From positions 1 through 33,844 of IMG/VR virus record IMGVR_UViG_3300002514_000121: a DNA stretch of 33,844 nt, one strand, 5' to 3'. The translations under genes and the position numbers were made by a program. How positions within the stretch are numbered: the first letter of the stretch is position 1; every line of letters begins with the position of its first letter. The notes under the pieces were generated by a model that worked only from the letters and a program-made list of their open reading frames with translations, was not told the DNA's origin and searched no databases. The stretch is from a virus. Below, piece by piece: positions 25,058 through 32,678 of this stretch.

Positions 25058-25650
25058 AGCTTTTAACCGAATACAACATATTTGAATATACTCCGGAGAT
25101 GATCACGGAGTCAGTCGACATGAACGGCGGTAAGATTATAATGACCGGCGTGCTCCAAAAGGCTAACACTCTCAACCAGAATGGCAGAGTCTATCCCCTT
25201 CCTATTCTGCAGCGTGAAATAATGAACTACCAGAAATTTATCAGGGAGGGCAGGTCGCTAGGGGAACTTGATCATCCCGACTCGTCAGTCGTTGAGCTTA
25301 AGAATGTCTCCCATATTGTAAGAGATGCCCAGATGGACGGCGATGTGGTTGTTGGAACCGTTGAGATACTCAACACGCCCTCTGGCAAGATTTTACGCAG
25401 TCTTATCGAGTCTGGCATTAAGTTGGGAATATCTTCTAGGGGCGTCGGAACCACCAAGCGCCAGGGAGACACCCAGGTTGTTCAGGATGACTTCCAGCTT
25501 ATCTGCTGGGATTTCGTCTCTGAGCCATCGACACCAGGTGCTTTCATGGTGTCGGAGGGCCGCGACCTCAGTGAGGCTGAGATTAAAAATATATTCACAA
25601 AGTCTGACAGGATTGATAGAATTCTTAATGATATTATAGGAGATGAGTGA
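25054..25650 (+). CDS. Prohead maturation protease (T4 gp21-like)
   Basis: A 198-residue serine protease of the gp21/herpesvirus-assemblin-like fold. Visible active-site blocks are 'GELDHPDSS' with H74 and 'LGISSRGVG' with S127/S128 as nucleophile candidates. Further family features are the N-terminal 'NQNGRVYP' (41-48) and 'WDFVSEPSTPGAF' (152-164) near the C-terminus. In T4 the enzyme is packaged in the prohead core and cleaves scaffold, capsid and core proteins after (L/I)-x-Glu before DNA packaging. Length is close to T4 gp21 (212 residues). The ATG overlaps the upstream TGA (ATGA), with GAGGAG upstream; its own TGA overlaps the next ATG (TGATG). The identification is strong. Confidence 0.9.
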   Translation: MKLLTEYNIFEYTPEMITESVDMNGGKIIMTGVLQKANTLNQNGRVYPLPILQREIMNYQKFIREGRSLGELDHPDSSVVELKNVSHIVRDAQMDGDVVVGTVEILNTPSGKILRSLIESGIKLGISSRGVGTTKRQGDTQVVQDDFQLICWDFVSEPSTPGAFMVSEGRDLSEAEIKNIFTKSDRIDRILNDIIGDE

Positions 25651-26096
25651 TGGCATATTATAATAATGACGCGTCCAGCAGTCTTAGGTGGCCGACACCG
25701 GGAGTCATGGACGTCCCATCATACCAGGTCTCTGCATTGCCGTGGGTGACATCGTCGATTGCAACGACATCTGCACTACAGGTTAATTTTCCATCTGTTA
25801 CTCGATGGGTCGAGGTGCGTAATATGGGCAACAACAACCTGCGTATTGGGTTCACCGCCAACGGCGTAACAGCTAATCCGGCTAATCAGGCACACTATTT
25901 TGTCCTGTCAGGATCTAGCGCAGCACAACCCTCAGCTGCGACTGCCAGGTGGGAGCTTCGCTGCTCTAGGATGTACTTCGCCGCCGAAGCTGGGACAGCC
26001 TCATTCTCGCTGGCTGCGGGAATAACAGGAATACCCGAGCGGTACCTGAACGATATGTCTGGTTCTCTTGGCGGCGTCTACGGCGGGGTAGGCTAA
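25650..26096 (+). CDS. Small beta-rich virion protein, capsid decoration candidate
   Basis: A 148-residue protein from the ATG at 25650, which overlaps the protease TGA and has AGGAG seven bases upstream; the GTG codon just before it is not needed. The sequence is beta-rich and small-residue-rich. 'WVEVRNMGNNNLRIGFTANG', 'HYFVLSGSSA', 'WELRCSRMYFAAEAGTASFS' and 'LAAGITGIP' look like a jelly-roll-type fold seen in small phage surface proteins. No charges are clustered and there is no membrane segment or signal. Position directly after the protease suggests a head component made with the capsid, such as a decoration or head-fibre protein; this is inference. It ends with a TAATG overlap. Confidence 0.6.
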   Translation: MAYYNNDASSSLRWPTPGVMDVPSYQVSALPWVTSSIATTSALQVNFPSVTRWVEVRNMGNNNLRIGFTANGVTANPANQAHYFVLSGSSAAQPSAATARWELRCSRMYFAAEAGTASFSLAAGITGIPERYLNDMSGSLGGVYGGVG

Positions 26097-26515
26097 TGAA
26101 GAGGGGCGAGCTCAAGGCACTTATTAAAGAGTGCGTTGTTGAAGTACTTCAGGACGGGCTTGGCACCAGCTATGCCGCGAAACCAGTCAGCAGGACCGGC
26201 TCAGCATCAGCTAGGCGATCTCCACAGCAGGAACGAAATCACCCGATGGATAACGTCAGCTATAGGATGAATGAGTCCCGTGCTCCCGCCCCTCCTCCTG
26301 TCAGCGTCAACACCAATCTCACCCAGGATCCAGTGTTGCAGTCGATATTTCAGGATACCGCTTCTAGCACCCTTCAGGAGCAGGTGGCGTCTGAGCGTCG
26401 AGGAGCTCCGATCACTGCCGGTTCCGATCGTGCTGCCAAGTTTATGGCGGAGCATGAGCCTGATGAGATTTTCGACGGTGCTAGTAATTGGGAGAAGCTC
26501 GCATTTGATATTTAA
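26096..26515 (+). CDS. Unassigned head-module protein with 'LKALIKE' N-terminus
   Basis: A 139-residue protein whose ATG overlaps the upstream TAA by one base. The N-terminal helix (MKRGELKALIKECVVEVLQD) is a type often seen at the start of environmental-phage head proteins. It is followed by ~80 Ser/Pro/Arg/Gln-rich, probably disordered residues. The C-terminal end is acidic with aromatic anchors (AEHEPDEIFDGASNWEKLAF). I do not recognise a function. A possible gp21-type cleavage site (I-K-E, residues 10-12) would release the N-terminal peptide. The block of four small genes from here to 27788 may encode prohead core or minor capsid proteins. Confidence 0.55.
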   Translation: MKRGELKALIKECVVEVLQDGLGTSYAAKPVSRTGSASARRSPQQERNHPMDNVSYRMNESRAPAPPPVSVNTNLTQDPVLQSIFQDTASSTLQEQVASERRGAPITAGSDRAAKFMAEHEPDEIFDGASNWEKLAFDI

Positions 26516-26529
26516 TTTCTATCGAGCCG

Positions 26530-26539
26530 TATATTTATA
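26530..26539 (+). promoter_or_regulatory. TATATTTATA promoter-like box
   Basis: This box lies 50 bases before the ATG at 26580, in a 64-base gap, and is preceded by CCG, as is the box at 32679. The related box at 31433 is preceded by ACG. It shares the 'ATATTT-AT' core with both. A phage-specific promoter element is the simplest reading. Confidence 0.33.
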
Positions 26540-26579
26540 GTTGAGAAAGACATCATGCTTTCATTCCTAGGAGTTTAAA

Positions 26580-27122
26580 ATGTCAGGATTTAATCAGACC
26601 ATCGTAGAGACAGTGGCCTCCAGCCGCGGACTCGGACATCGTAGTAAGTCTACCATGCAGGAGATGTTTCCATCATCGCCAATTCACAGTGGTGACATCG
26701 ACGACGACAGTGTCAGGGAGCTCGCGCAGACACTCCTCCTAGGAGATGACCCCGGCCTTGCCGACGGCGATGCGTACTACGGATTCAATCCGCCGTTTAG
26801 TAGGAACTTCACTTCTGGTGAGGCTCCAATGGGCCCCGGTGCTCCGAACATTCTGGACGTTGACGTCGGCGGTGAGGGCCTTCCCGGAACTCCGTACTCG
26901 CCAAACACTGCATCCCCGGGTGAGGGTAACGGTGTTGATGCCACAGCCATTCCCGATATTTCGGGTGACATGACAGGTCTTCCGGCCAATAATTCTTTCC
27001 CGTCGTCTGGTGGCGGACACGATTCGAATCCCACCGACACATCAGCAGCCATCGCTGCCCAGAATGATTCGGCCACTACTATCGGTGCTTACATTATGGG
27101 TGAGGCGTATCCGTCTCCGTAA
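26580..27122 (+). CDS. Disordered Gly/Pro/Ser-rich protein of the head module
   Basis: A 180-residue protein with a clear SD (TAGGAG, 26568-26573). Residues 1-55 are a mixed polar segment (with 'TIVETVASSRGLGHRSKSTM' and 'VRELAQTLLLGDD'). From residue ~60 it is Gly/Pro/Asn/Ser/Asp-rich and likely disordered (NPPFSRNFTSGEAPMGPGAP), ending in 'IGAYIMGEAYPSP'. No known domain. An early I-V-E (8-10) could be a gp21-type cleavage site. Placement between protease and scaffold genes suggests a prohead-interior or minor virion protein. The next gene starts nine bases after the stop. Confidence 0.55.
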   Translation: MSGFNQTIVETVASSRGLGHRSKSTMQEMFPSSPIHSGDIDDDSVRELAQTLLLGDDPGLADGDAYYGFNPPFSRNFTSGEAPMGPGAPNILDVDVGGEGLPGTPYSPNTASPGEGNGVDATAIPDISGDMTGLPANNSFPSSGGGHDSNPTDTSAAIAAQNDSATTIGAYIMGEAYPSP

Positions 27123-27131
27123 GGAATTTTG

Positions 27132-27788
27132 ATGAGGTCGCTGTGGGAAGTAATTGACCTCCAGTTAGATGAGGGTCCCGAGCCTGCCTTGACATACGGT
27201 AAGTTCGATGCTCGAACTGGTCACGGCTACGGCGCCGTTCCCGGTGGTAAGTTTTCTGCCACTGGAAGTCCAATACCCGTAAACACCGCTAACCAGGCAA
27301 ATGCCCAGTACCCCTATGCGGATCCTGACACCCACGAGGATGAGGATGAGGACGACGACGACTGGACTAGATTTTTAAACGATCCCGACTTTCGACCGAA
27401 GTTTCTCACTAAGATGGGAATGCCGACTCATGCCGATGACCCATCGCCGTCCTTTGATAAGCGCTCATTTGTCGGGAATGACCTCTTCGCCATCTCTGAG
27501 GGTCCGGGTGCATCGGAGCCTTACCCGGCACAGATGCCGATAGACACACCCTCGAAGTCAACTAGGATGTACAAGAACAGGGGCCCGGTCGCCGGCGGTA
27601 CAGCTCCGCTAATGGGCCGGCAGTCAGCGGGTGCTCACACCATCGGCTCAAAGGCCGGCTGGTCGTCCAGTCCTCCTGTTAGGTTTGACCTCGATAATTT
27701 TATTGTTTATAGACTACAGGACATGCCGAGCAATGACCAGAGAGCCGTCATGAGAGCCGCACAATCGCCAGAAATTGTGGAAAAGTAG
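27132..27788 (+). CDS. Acidic/disordered protein upstream of the scaffold gene
   Basis: Start chosen at the ATG at 27132 (AGGA at 27122-27125); the TTG at 27129 is less likely. The 218-residue product starts with a short helix (MRSLWEVIDLQLDEGPEPAL) that holds two (L)-x-E sequences (L4-W-E6 and L12-D-E14). A Gly-rich stretch follows, then an acidic run (THEDEDEDDDDW, ~70-81), then a disordered Ser/Gly/Pro region, and a more ordered end (RFDLDNFIVYRLQDMPSNDQ). No catalytic motif. Probably a prohead core or internal head protein by location; unassigned. Confidence 0.55.
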   Translation: MRSLWEVIDLQLDEGPEPALTYGKFDARTGHGYGAVPGGKFSATGSPIPVNTANQANAQYPYADPDTHEDEDEDDDDWTRFLNDPDFRPKFLTKMGMPTHADDPSPSFDKRSFVGNDLFAISEGPGASEPYPAQMPIDTPSKSTRMYKNRGPVAGGTAPLMGRQSAGAHTIGSKAGWSSSPPVRFDLDNFIVYRLQDMPSNDQRAVMRAAQSPEIVEK

Positions 27789-27823
27789 CGGAAAAAGTAA
27801 GGTTTTTTTCTGGTAATCTGATG

Positions 27824-27832
27824 TATTATTAT
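27824..27832 (+). promoter_or_regulatory. AT-rich promoter-like box before the scaffold gene
   Basis: TATTATTAT lies in the 94-base gap (27789-27882) ahead of the scaffold gene, about 50 bases before its ATG. A T-run at 27803-27809 lies just upstream but has only a weak A/T stem, so I do not call a terminator. A promoter boosting scaffold and capsid transcription is plausible. Confidence 0.28.
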
Positions 27833-27882
27833 CTTGTGAAATATAGTTATTGTTTGAAGTGACTCTTAATGGAGGTTTGTCT

Positions 27883-29379
27883 ATGTCGTCCTCAATATAC
27901 GAAGAGGCCCTGGCTGATGTGAAGAAGCTAAAGGAAGTTGCCGAGCAGAATGCCAAGAATGCTATTATTGATGCTGTTACGCCAAAAATTCGAGAAATGA
28001 TTGAAAAGCAGCTGATAGGAGATGATTCCGTCGATGAGGGCGATGTCCTCAACGATCTGGCTGAGAGCCTGTTTGATGAGGATGCAGAGGACGTGCAGTT
28101 GACGTCCGAGTCCCTGAAGGCGCTCTCTGGTCTGGTTAATTCTGGTGGACCGTCTTCTGTCAAGGACGCCGAGCTTAACTCGCTGCTGGTGCAGGAGCGC
28201 CTCCTTATTATAATGGATGAGACGGGCGTGAATGCCCCGGATATTAATTCTCTCGTTGAAATGAAGAACGAGATTGTCAGCACGTATGCCACTCTGGTTG
28301 AGAATCGTGCAGATATTACTAACGCTGACTTTGAGCGGATTCAGAAGAGGCTCGCGTCGCTTGACCACTTTTTAAACGAAGCAATTGGAGAAAATGAGAT
28401 GAACGAGAGAGACCTTCGAAGTATTCTCGACGAGGAGGCCCTGCGCCTTGTCCTCGACCTCGGTGATGAGGTTGAGTTTAACCCAGAGGACGTTGCAGTC
28501 AGCGTTGAAGCCGCCGAGGAGGAGGAGGTCGCCGCTGAAGACGACGACGCCCTTGATGTCGAGTCCGAGGAACTGTCAGCCGAGGAGGTCGTCAGTGACA
28601 CCCCCGCCGGAGAAGATGATGATGCCACGCTGGGCGAGTCCGACGATGAGGACCTGCTTGAGATTAACGAGGACCAGCTTGCCAGCATGATCCGCTCCAT
28701 CCTTAATGAGGATGACGGTGAGGACCTGGACGAGACCTCGGAAATTACTGAGGGCGACGACGACGTTGATGAGAGCCTGGAAATGTCGGATGAACAGGAC
28801 CTGGACGAGGATCGAGTCGATCCGGCAAGTGAGGAGTCACCCGTTCCTGCGCAGAATGAGTCGGCATTGTCCGACGACACCGTCGTTGAGATCTCCGAGT
28901 CCATGCTCCGAGACGAGCTCAGTAGGATGCGACGACTCCGCGAGTCATCCGCACCCGCAACAACTACAGAATCAAATAATGGTAAGGGCACCTCAGGCGA
29001 GGTTGCCCAGCTTAAAGCACAGCTGCAGGAGTATCAGAAGGCTGTTTCTTCACTCCGCGGCCAGTTGGACGAATCAAATCTGTTCAACGCCAAGCTTCTC
29101 TACGCCAATAAGCTCTTGCAGAGCCGCGACCTGTCCGACAGGCAGCGGGTCAATATTGTCGAGTCACTCGACAGTGCAAAGAGTTTGAGGGAGGTACGGC
29201 TCCTCTATAAGAGCCTCACAGAGTCGGTGGATACCAATAAGGGTAATCTCACTGAGTCCAAGAGGCGTCGGGCCGCGGGATCAGCCTCGCGACCAACTCG
29301 CACCGGATCAGTCTCCAAGACCAGTGAGTCTTATCCTGAGAATGACCGGTGGGCCTTACTTGCAGGTTTAAACAAGTAA
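27883..29379 (+). CDS. Prohead core scaffold protein (T4 gp22-like)
   Basis: Start set at the ATG at 27883, preceded by a strong GGAGG (27871-27875); open codons back to 27850 are rejected. The product is 498 residues, larger than T4 gp22 (269). It begins with a helix (SSIYEEALADVKKLKEVAEQ, NAKNAIIDAVTPKIREMIEK). An extended highly acidic region covers ~200-330, and a C-terminal coiled coil includes 'LFNAKLLYANKLLQ' (~397-410), a block I associate with scaffolds of T4-like environmental phages. Scaffold proteins form the transient prohead core and are degraded by the gp21 protease. The position between protease and capsid genes, directly before the gp23-like gene, matches T4 order. Acidic and coiled-coil composition supports the call. 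Confidence 0.85.
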   Translation: MSSSIYEEALADVKKLKEVAEQNAKNAIIDAVTPKIREMIEKQLIGDDSVDEGDVLNDLAESLFDEDAEDVQLTSESLKALSGLVNSGGPSSVKDAELNSLLVQERLLIIMDETGVNAPDINSLVEMKNEIVSTYATLVENRADITNADFERIQKRLASLDHFLNEAIGENEMNERDLRSILDEEALRLVLDLGDEVEFNPEDVAVSVEAAEEEEVAAEDDDALDVESEELSAEEVVSDTPAGEDDDATLGESDDEDLLEINEDQLASMIRSILNEDDGEDLDETSEITEGDDDVDESLEMSDEQDLDEDRVDPASEESPVPAQNESALSDDTVVEISESMLRDELSRMRRLRESSAPATTTESNNGKGTSGEVAQLKAQLQEYQKAVSSLRGQLDESNLFNAKLLYANKLLQSRDLSDRQRVNIVESLDSAKSLREVRLLYKSLTESVDTNKGNLTESKRRRAAGSASRPTRTGSVSKTSESYPENDRWALLAGLNK

Positions 29380-29400
29380 TTTTTTTGGAGAAAATTTAAT

Positions 29401-31302
29401 ATGAAAAAGTTTACGCTTGAACAACTCACTGAGGGAATTCGCTCGCGAAACCTCGGTGGTGAGAGCAAGAGGCTTGTCGAGAAGTGGAGCCGTACTGGAC
29501 TCCTGCGTGGCCTCGAGGGCACAGGACGTGAGAACATGTCCCGTCTTCTTGAGAACCAGGCAGCTGAACTCCTTCGAGAGTTCAACTCTGTCTCGACTGG
29601 TGGAGCGGCTAACACTGCTTCGGGTGACCTCAGGGGTTTCACCAACATCGCATTCCCGATCGTTCGTCGGGTCTTCGGTGGTCTGGTGGCCAATGAGCTG
29701 ATCTCGGTGCAGCCGATGAGCCTCCCTTCCGGCCTCCTGTTCTATCTTGATTACACATATGGCAACGCTGTTGGTGGTGATACCACCGACGCCGGTGTCG
29801 CTGGTTCCGCCGCTGTTTACAGCAAGGGCCAGTCAATCTACAACAACCCAGCTGGCGCAGGCGTCCGCTCCGGTTCGTTGGCTGCCGGTGGTATGTACGA
29901 CCTGGTCGGTGCGGGATTCTCCCGTGTCCAGTCCGGTTCTACAGCCGTCGCCGTCACCAACGTTACTTCCGGTGCGTTCGTTAGCAATGCTACCACACTG
30001 ACAGCAGGACAGACCATCGGGACTCTCGCAGAGATGTCCGGTACAAACGGTCGTTATCTTAGCTTCGACCCGCAGCTCGCTGCCGCGCTCGATGCCAACG
30101 ATTTTGACCTGGCCTTTATCTCGGTCCCAACTGCTAACATTACAGCCGCTCCCGGACTCGGCCTTGGCTCCGCTGTCGACCTCACGCAGGTCGACCAGAT
30201 TGCCCTTTACGGCGGTCTAACAGGTGCCACGGCTTGGGGCGCTGCCTATCAGGCAGGCGCGGTCTTTAACCTGCGTCGTCATAATCAGCGTGTCACAGAT
30301 TCCTCTGGTGTCATTACCGATGCTCCGCTGAATGGTAACTCCATTCTTATGGTTGTTAAGATGGCTAACGGTGGTGGAATTGCCGCTCCGTCGGCACTGT
30401 CGATTTCGGCAGTCATCGGTGACTCCCTGAATGCTGACGCATCAGGCGCTGGTGAGGCTTCCACGTTGGTGATTCCTTCCTTTGAGTCGAACTTCGGGAC
30501 TAACCCGAAGCCGGTCATCCCCGAGATCGACATTAAGGTTGAGTCCATTGCGGTTACCGCACAGACCCGTAAGCTCCGTGCTCGCTGGTCGCCAGAACTC
30601 GCCCAGGACTTGAACGCTTATCACAGCCTTGACGCTGAGGTGGAGCTGACACAGATCCTGTCCGAGCAGGTTGCGCTTGAGATTGACCGTGAGATCCTTA
30701 ACGATCTCCTGAGTCAGGCTAACGGTGCTAACCTGTACTGGTCGCGTGCTCCTGGTAAGTTTGTCCGCAAGGAGAGTGGTGCTGAGGTCTCGAAGAGCTC
30801 GAGCACTGCTCCCGGTCCGGCATTTACCGGTACCGTCCGCGAGTGGTATGAGACGTTGGTCGAGACTATTATCGACTGCGCCAACACCATTCACCGCAAG
30901 ACCCTTCGAGGTTCGGCGAACTTTATCGTCGTCTCCCCGGATGTCGCTACCCTGTTGGAGGCCTCGGTCTATTACCGTCCGAGCTACAGCGTGGACGGTG
31001 ACGGTCAGGTCAGCTCCCCGTTCAACCTGGGAGCCGAGAAGGTCGGTACTCTGAGCAACCGCTTTACGGTCTACAAGGATCCTTACTTCCCAAGGAATAA
31101 GATCCTGGTCGGCTACAAGGGCGGCAGCTACCTGGAGACAGGATACATCTACGCTCCGTACGTGCCACTCATCGTCACTCCGACGATATTCGCCCCCGAG
31201 GACTTCACACCTCGTAAGGGTGTGATGACACGCTACGGTAAGAAGATGGTTCGTTCCGACTTCTACGGTACTGTGACCTGCATGGACATGGATATTATCT
31301 AA
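29401..31302 (+). CDS. Major capsid protein (T4 gp23-like)
   Basis: A 633-residue HK97-fold capsid subunit with a good SD (TTGGAG, 29385-29390). Family blocks: the N-terminal pro-region, then 'NIAFPIVRRVFGGLVANELI' (~82-101), 'SLPSGLLFYLDYTYG' (~106-120), 'VTAQTRKLRARWSPE' (~385-399), 'DLNAYHSLDAEVEL', and the C-terminal 'GVMTRYGKKMVRSDFYGTV'. A candidate maturation site is L-R-E60 (also L-L-E51), comparable to T4 cleavage after Glu65. It is longer than T4 gp23 (521 residues), with extra Gly/Ala/Ser-rich beta sequence in the middle (~120-370). Codon use is strongly biased towards C-ending codons, as expected for the most abundant protein. A strong terminator follows. Confidence 0.95.
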   Translation: MKKFTLEQLTEGIRSRNLGGESKRLVEKWSRTGLLRGLEGTGRENMSRLLENQAAELLREFNSVSTGGAANTASGDLRGFTNIAFPIVRRVFGGLVANELISVQPMSLPSGLLFYLDYTYGNAVGGDTTDAGVAGSAAVYSKGQSIYNNPAGAGVRSGSLAAGGMYDLVGAGFSRVQSGSTAVAVTNVTSGAFVSNATTLTAGQTIGTLAEMSGTNGRYLSFDPQLAAALDANDFDLAFISVPTANITAAPGLGLGSAVDLTQVDQIALYGGLTGATAWGAAYQAGAVFNLRRHNQRVTDSSGVITDAPLNGNSILMVVKMANGGGIAAPSALSISAVIGDSLNADASGAGEASTLVIPSFESNFGTNPKPVIPEIDIKVESIAVTAQTRKLRARWSPELAQDLNAYHSLDAEVELTQILSEQVALEIDREILNDLLSQANGANLYWSRAPGKFVRKESGAEVSKSSSTAPGPAFTGTVREWYETLVETIIDCANTIHRKTLRGSANFIVVSPDVATLLEASVYYRPSYSVDGDGQVSSPFNLGAEKVGTLSNRFTVYKDPYFPRNKILVGYKGGSYLETGYIYAPYVPLIVTPTIFAPEDFTPRKGVMTRYGKKMVRSDFYGTVTCMDMDII

Positions 31303-31328
31303 GTCCTGCTGTAGGATAAAAACTAGAG

Positions 31329-31364
31329 ACGGGTCGTCCTTCGGGGCGGCCCGTTTTTATTTTT
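31329..31364 (+). terminator. Rho-independent terminator after the capsid gene
   Basis: An 11-base-pair stem (ACGGGTCGTCC at 31329-31339 with GGGCGGCCCGT at 31344-31354, two G-U pairs) is closed by a C(UUCG)G tetraloop and followed by TTTTTATTTTT. It starts 26 bases after the capsid stop and separates the head operon from the FtsZ-like gene. Confidence 0.93.
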
Positions 31365-31383
31365 GTGGTGAAATACCATCAAA

Positions 31384-31402
31384 ATAGCAATAGTTATGCT
31401 AT
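31384..31402. repeat. Inverted repeat ATAGCA-N7-TGCTAT
   Basis: Six-base perfect arms (31384-31389 and 31397-31402) flank seven bases, just downstream of the terminator and upstream of the FtsZ-like gene. The right arm merges with an extended -10-like TGCTATGAT (31397-31405). This could be an operator overlapping a promoter; no convincing -35 sequence is seen. Confidence 0.35.
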
Positions 31403-31432
31403 GATCAGTTTTACGTTAGAAATTAATTCACG

Positions 31433-31444
31433 TATATTTTATGA
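31433..31444 (+). promoter_or_regulatory. TATATTTTATGA promoter-like box before the FtsZ-like gene
   Basis: This box lies in the 287-base gap between the capsid stop and the preferred FtsZ-like start, after the terminator. It resembles the boxes at 26530 and 32679. Transcription from here would give a long leader to 31590, or about 40 bases to the alternative start at 31482. The remainder of the gap holds the terminator and the inverted repeat described separately. Confidence 0.33.
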
Positions 31445-31589
31445 CTACAGTGCATACCTTTTGTGTAAAAAATAATGAACTATGGCCTCGACAGTTAAAA
31501 ATTTATTTCATGATAACAAGAGACCGACAGCTGCACCCGTAAAAGGTGATGATCAATCCCAAAAGGGAGAGAACCAGGAGAAAATAATA

Positions 31590-32654
31590 ATGACGACAGA
31601 AGATGAAATTTTGACCGCTGACGATGATTTTGATTTTGTAAGCCATTACGGCGATACGGTCGAAGAACAAGGTGATGATTTACTTCCTGATAATACTGCT
31701 GGTAGCGCTATCTCCTGCGGATTTATTGGCGTCGGCGGCGGCGGCGGCAAGATGGCCAAGGCCTTTATCGATGTCGGGTTTAATAAGTCCGTACTTGTGA
31801 ACACCACAGAGAAGGACCAGCCTAATGGTGTTGATGCTAACCACTTTCTCCTAATTCCAGGAGCTGACGGTGTTGGCAAGGATGTTGTCCTAGGCCAGAA
31901 GGTGCTCACTGAAAACAGCACGGTGGTTGAAGACGCCCTTAAGAATCGAATTGGAAACATTGACTGGCTATTCGTCCTGGCCGGCGGCGGCGGAGGAACT
32001 GGGTCAGCCTGCACGGCACTTCACGGGTCTTTTGAGAGGTACATGAAGTCATCCGGGGCAGCTGGTAATGTTGTCTATATAGTGTCAGCTCCAAGCGCAC
32101 AGGAGCTGCTCAACCCTACAATAAAGAAGAACTATAAGGCGCTTGTCAAGGACATTGCCGATCATCCTCACATAATCTTGGACAATGAGAGGCAACTGCA
32201 GCTTCTTCGTGGCAAGGTCGGCGTTCTTAATATGTTCCCGCTAGCTAACAAGTCCTTTGCTAAGATGTTGGCACAGGTGTTTAGGTTGGCCGGTGCCAGC
32301 TCACCCATCCAGGCATTTGACACCAAGGACCTCGAGCGATGCCTTCGAGAGCCAGGTCGAATCTTTCTTGGGACCACAGTGGTTACTGATCCAACAACCA
32401 CTGGGCTCGGCAGTAAGATATATCAGCAGAGCATTAAAAATTCTCCATGTCCAACGCCGCCCAATTCAGTTAGCGTGGGCTCTCTCTTACTGTGCGTTAC
32501 CGAAGAGATGGCCTCAGATCCAGCGATCTCCAATCACATGGAGTCGGCTGTCGCCTACGTTGGCGGCCGCTCCGACGCCCTATTTTCAGGAATTTATATT
32601 AGAAACGGCCTCCCAGGCCTCGTGGCAATCGTTCTTTTAGGAGGATTGAACTGA
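31590..32654 (+). CDS. FtsZ/tubulin-family GTPase, phage-encoded
   Basis: A tubulin-superfamily GTPase closer to FtsZ than to eukaryotic tubulin. Start preferred at the ATG at 31590 (AGGAG at 31576-31580), giving 354 residues; an in-frame ATG at 31482 without SD would add 36. Residues in the short form: nucleotide loop 'CGFIGVGGGGGKMAKAF' (~43-59), 'VLVNTTEKDQ' (~68-77), the tubulin signature as 'AGGGGGTGSA' (131-140), 'DNERQLQLL' (~198-206) matching FtsZ 'NDKLL', a central helix 'LNMFPLANKSFAKML', and a T7 loop 'AFDTKDL' (242-248), whose D244 and D247 match the catalytic pair in FtsZ 'NVDFADV'. The C-terminal domain ends at 'GLVAIVLLGGLN', where FtsZ has 'RVTVIATGF'. The FtsZ linker and C-terminal anchor peptide are absent. 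The N-terminus is acidic. Likely forms filaments; its role in infection is unknown. Confidence 0.87.
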   Translation: MTTEDEILTADDDFDFVSHYGDTVEEQGDDLLPDNTAGSAISCGFIGVGGGGGKMAKAFIDVGFNKSVLVNTTEKDQPNGVDANHFLLIPGADGVGKDVVLGQKVLTENSTVVEDALKNRIGNIDWLFVLAGGGGGTGSACTALHGSFERYMKSSGAAGNVVYIVSAPSAQELLNPTIKKNYKALVKDIADHPHIILDNERQLQLLRGKVGVLNMFPLANKSFAKMLAQVFRLAGASSPIQAFDTKDLERCLREPGRIFLGTTVVTDPTTTGLGSKIYQQSIKNSPCPTPPNSVSVGSLLLCVTEEMASDPAISNHMESAVAYVGGRSDALFSGIYIRNGLPGLVAIVLLGGLN

Positions 32655-32678
32655 CCGCCTGATTAAAGCTCCTTTCCG

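Noticed and set aside
27789-27882. Terminator at the T-run before the scaffold gene
   Set aside because: Only a short A/T stem can form before the seven T residues; there is no G/C-rich hairpin.
28341-28991. Long Ser-rich open frame on the minus strand (216 codons)
   Set aside because: It is the antisense of the Asp/Glu-rich part of the scaffold gene; complemented GAC/GAG/GAT codons read as Ser and related codons. It has no SD and no plausible domain.
31482-32654. FtsZ-like gene as host chromosome contamination
   Set aside because: It is flanked by the capsid gene and by a phage virion gene in the same orientation with similar promoter boxes, and its sequence is highly diverged from cellular FtsZ.
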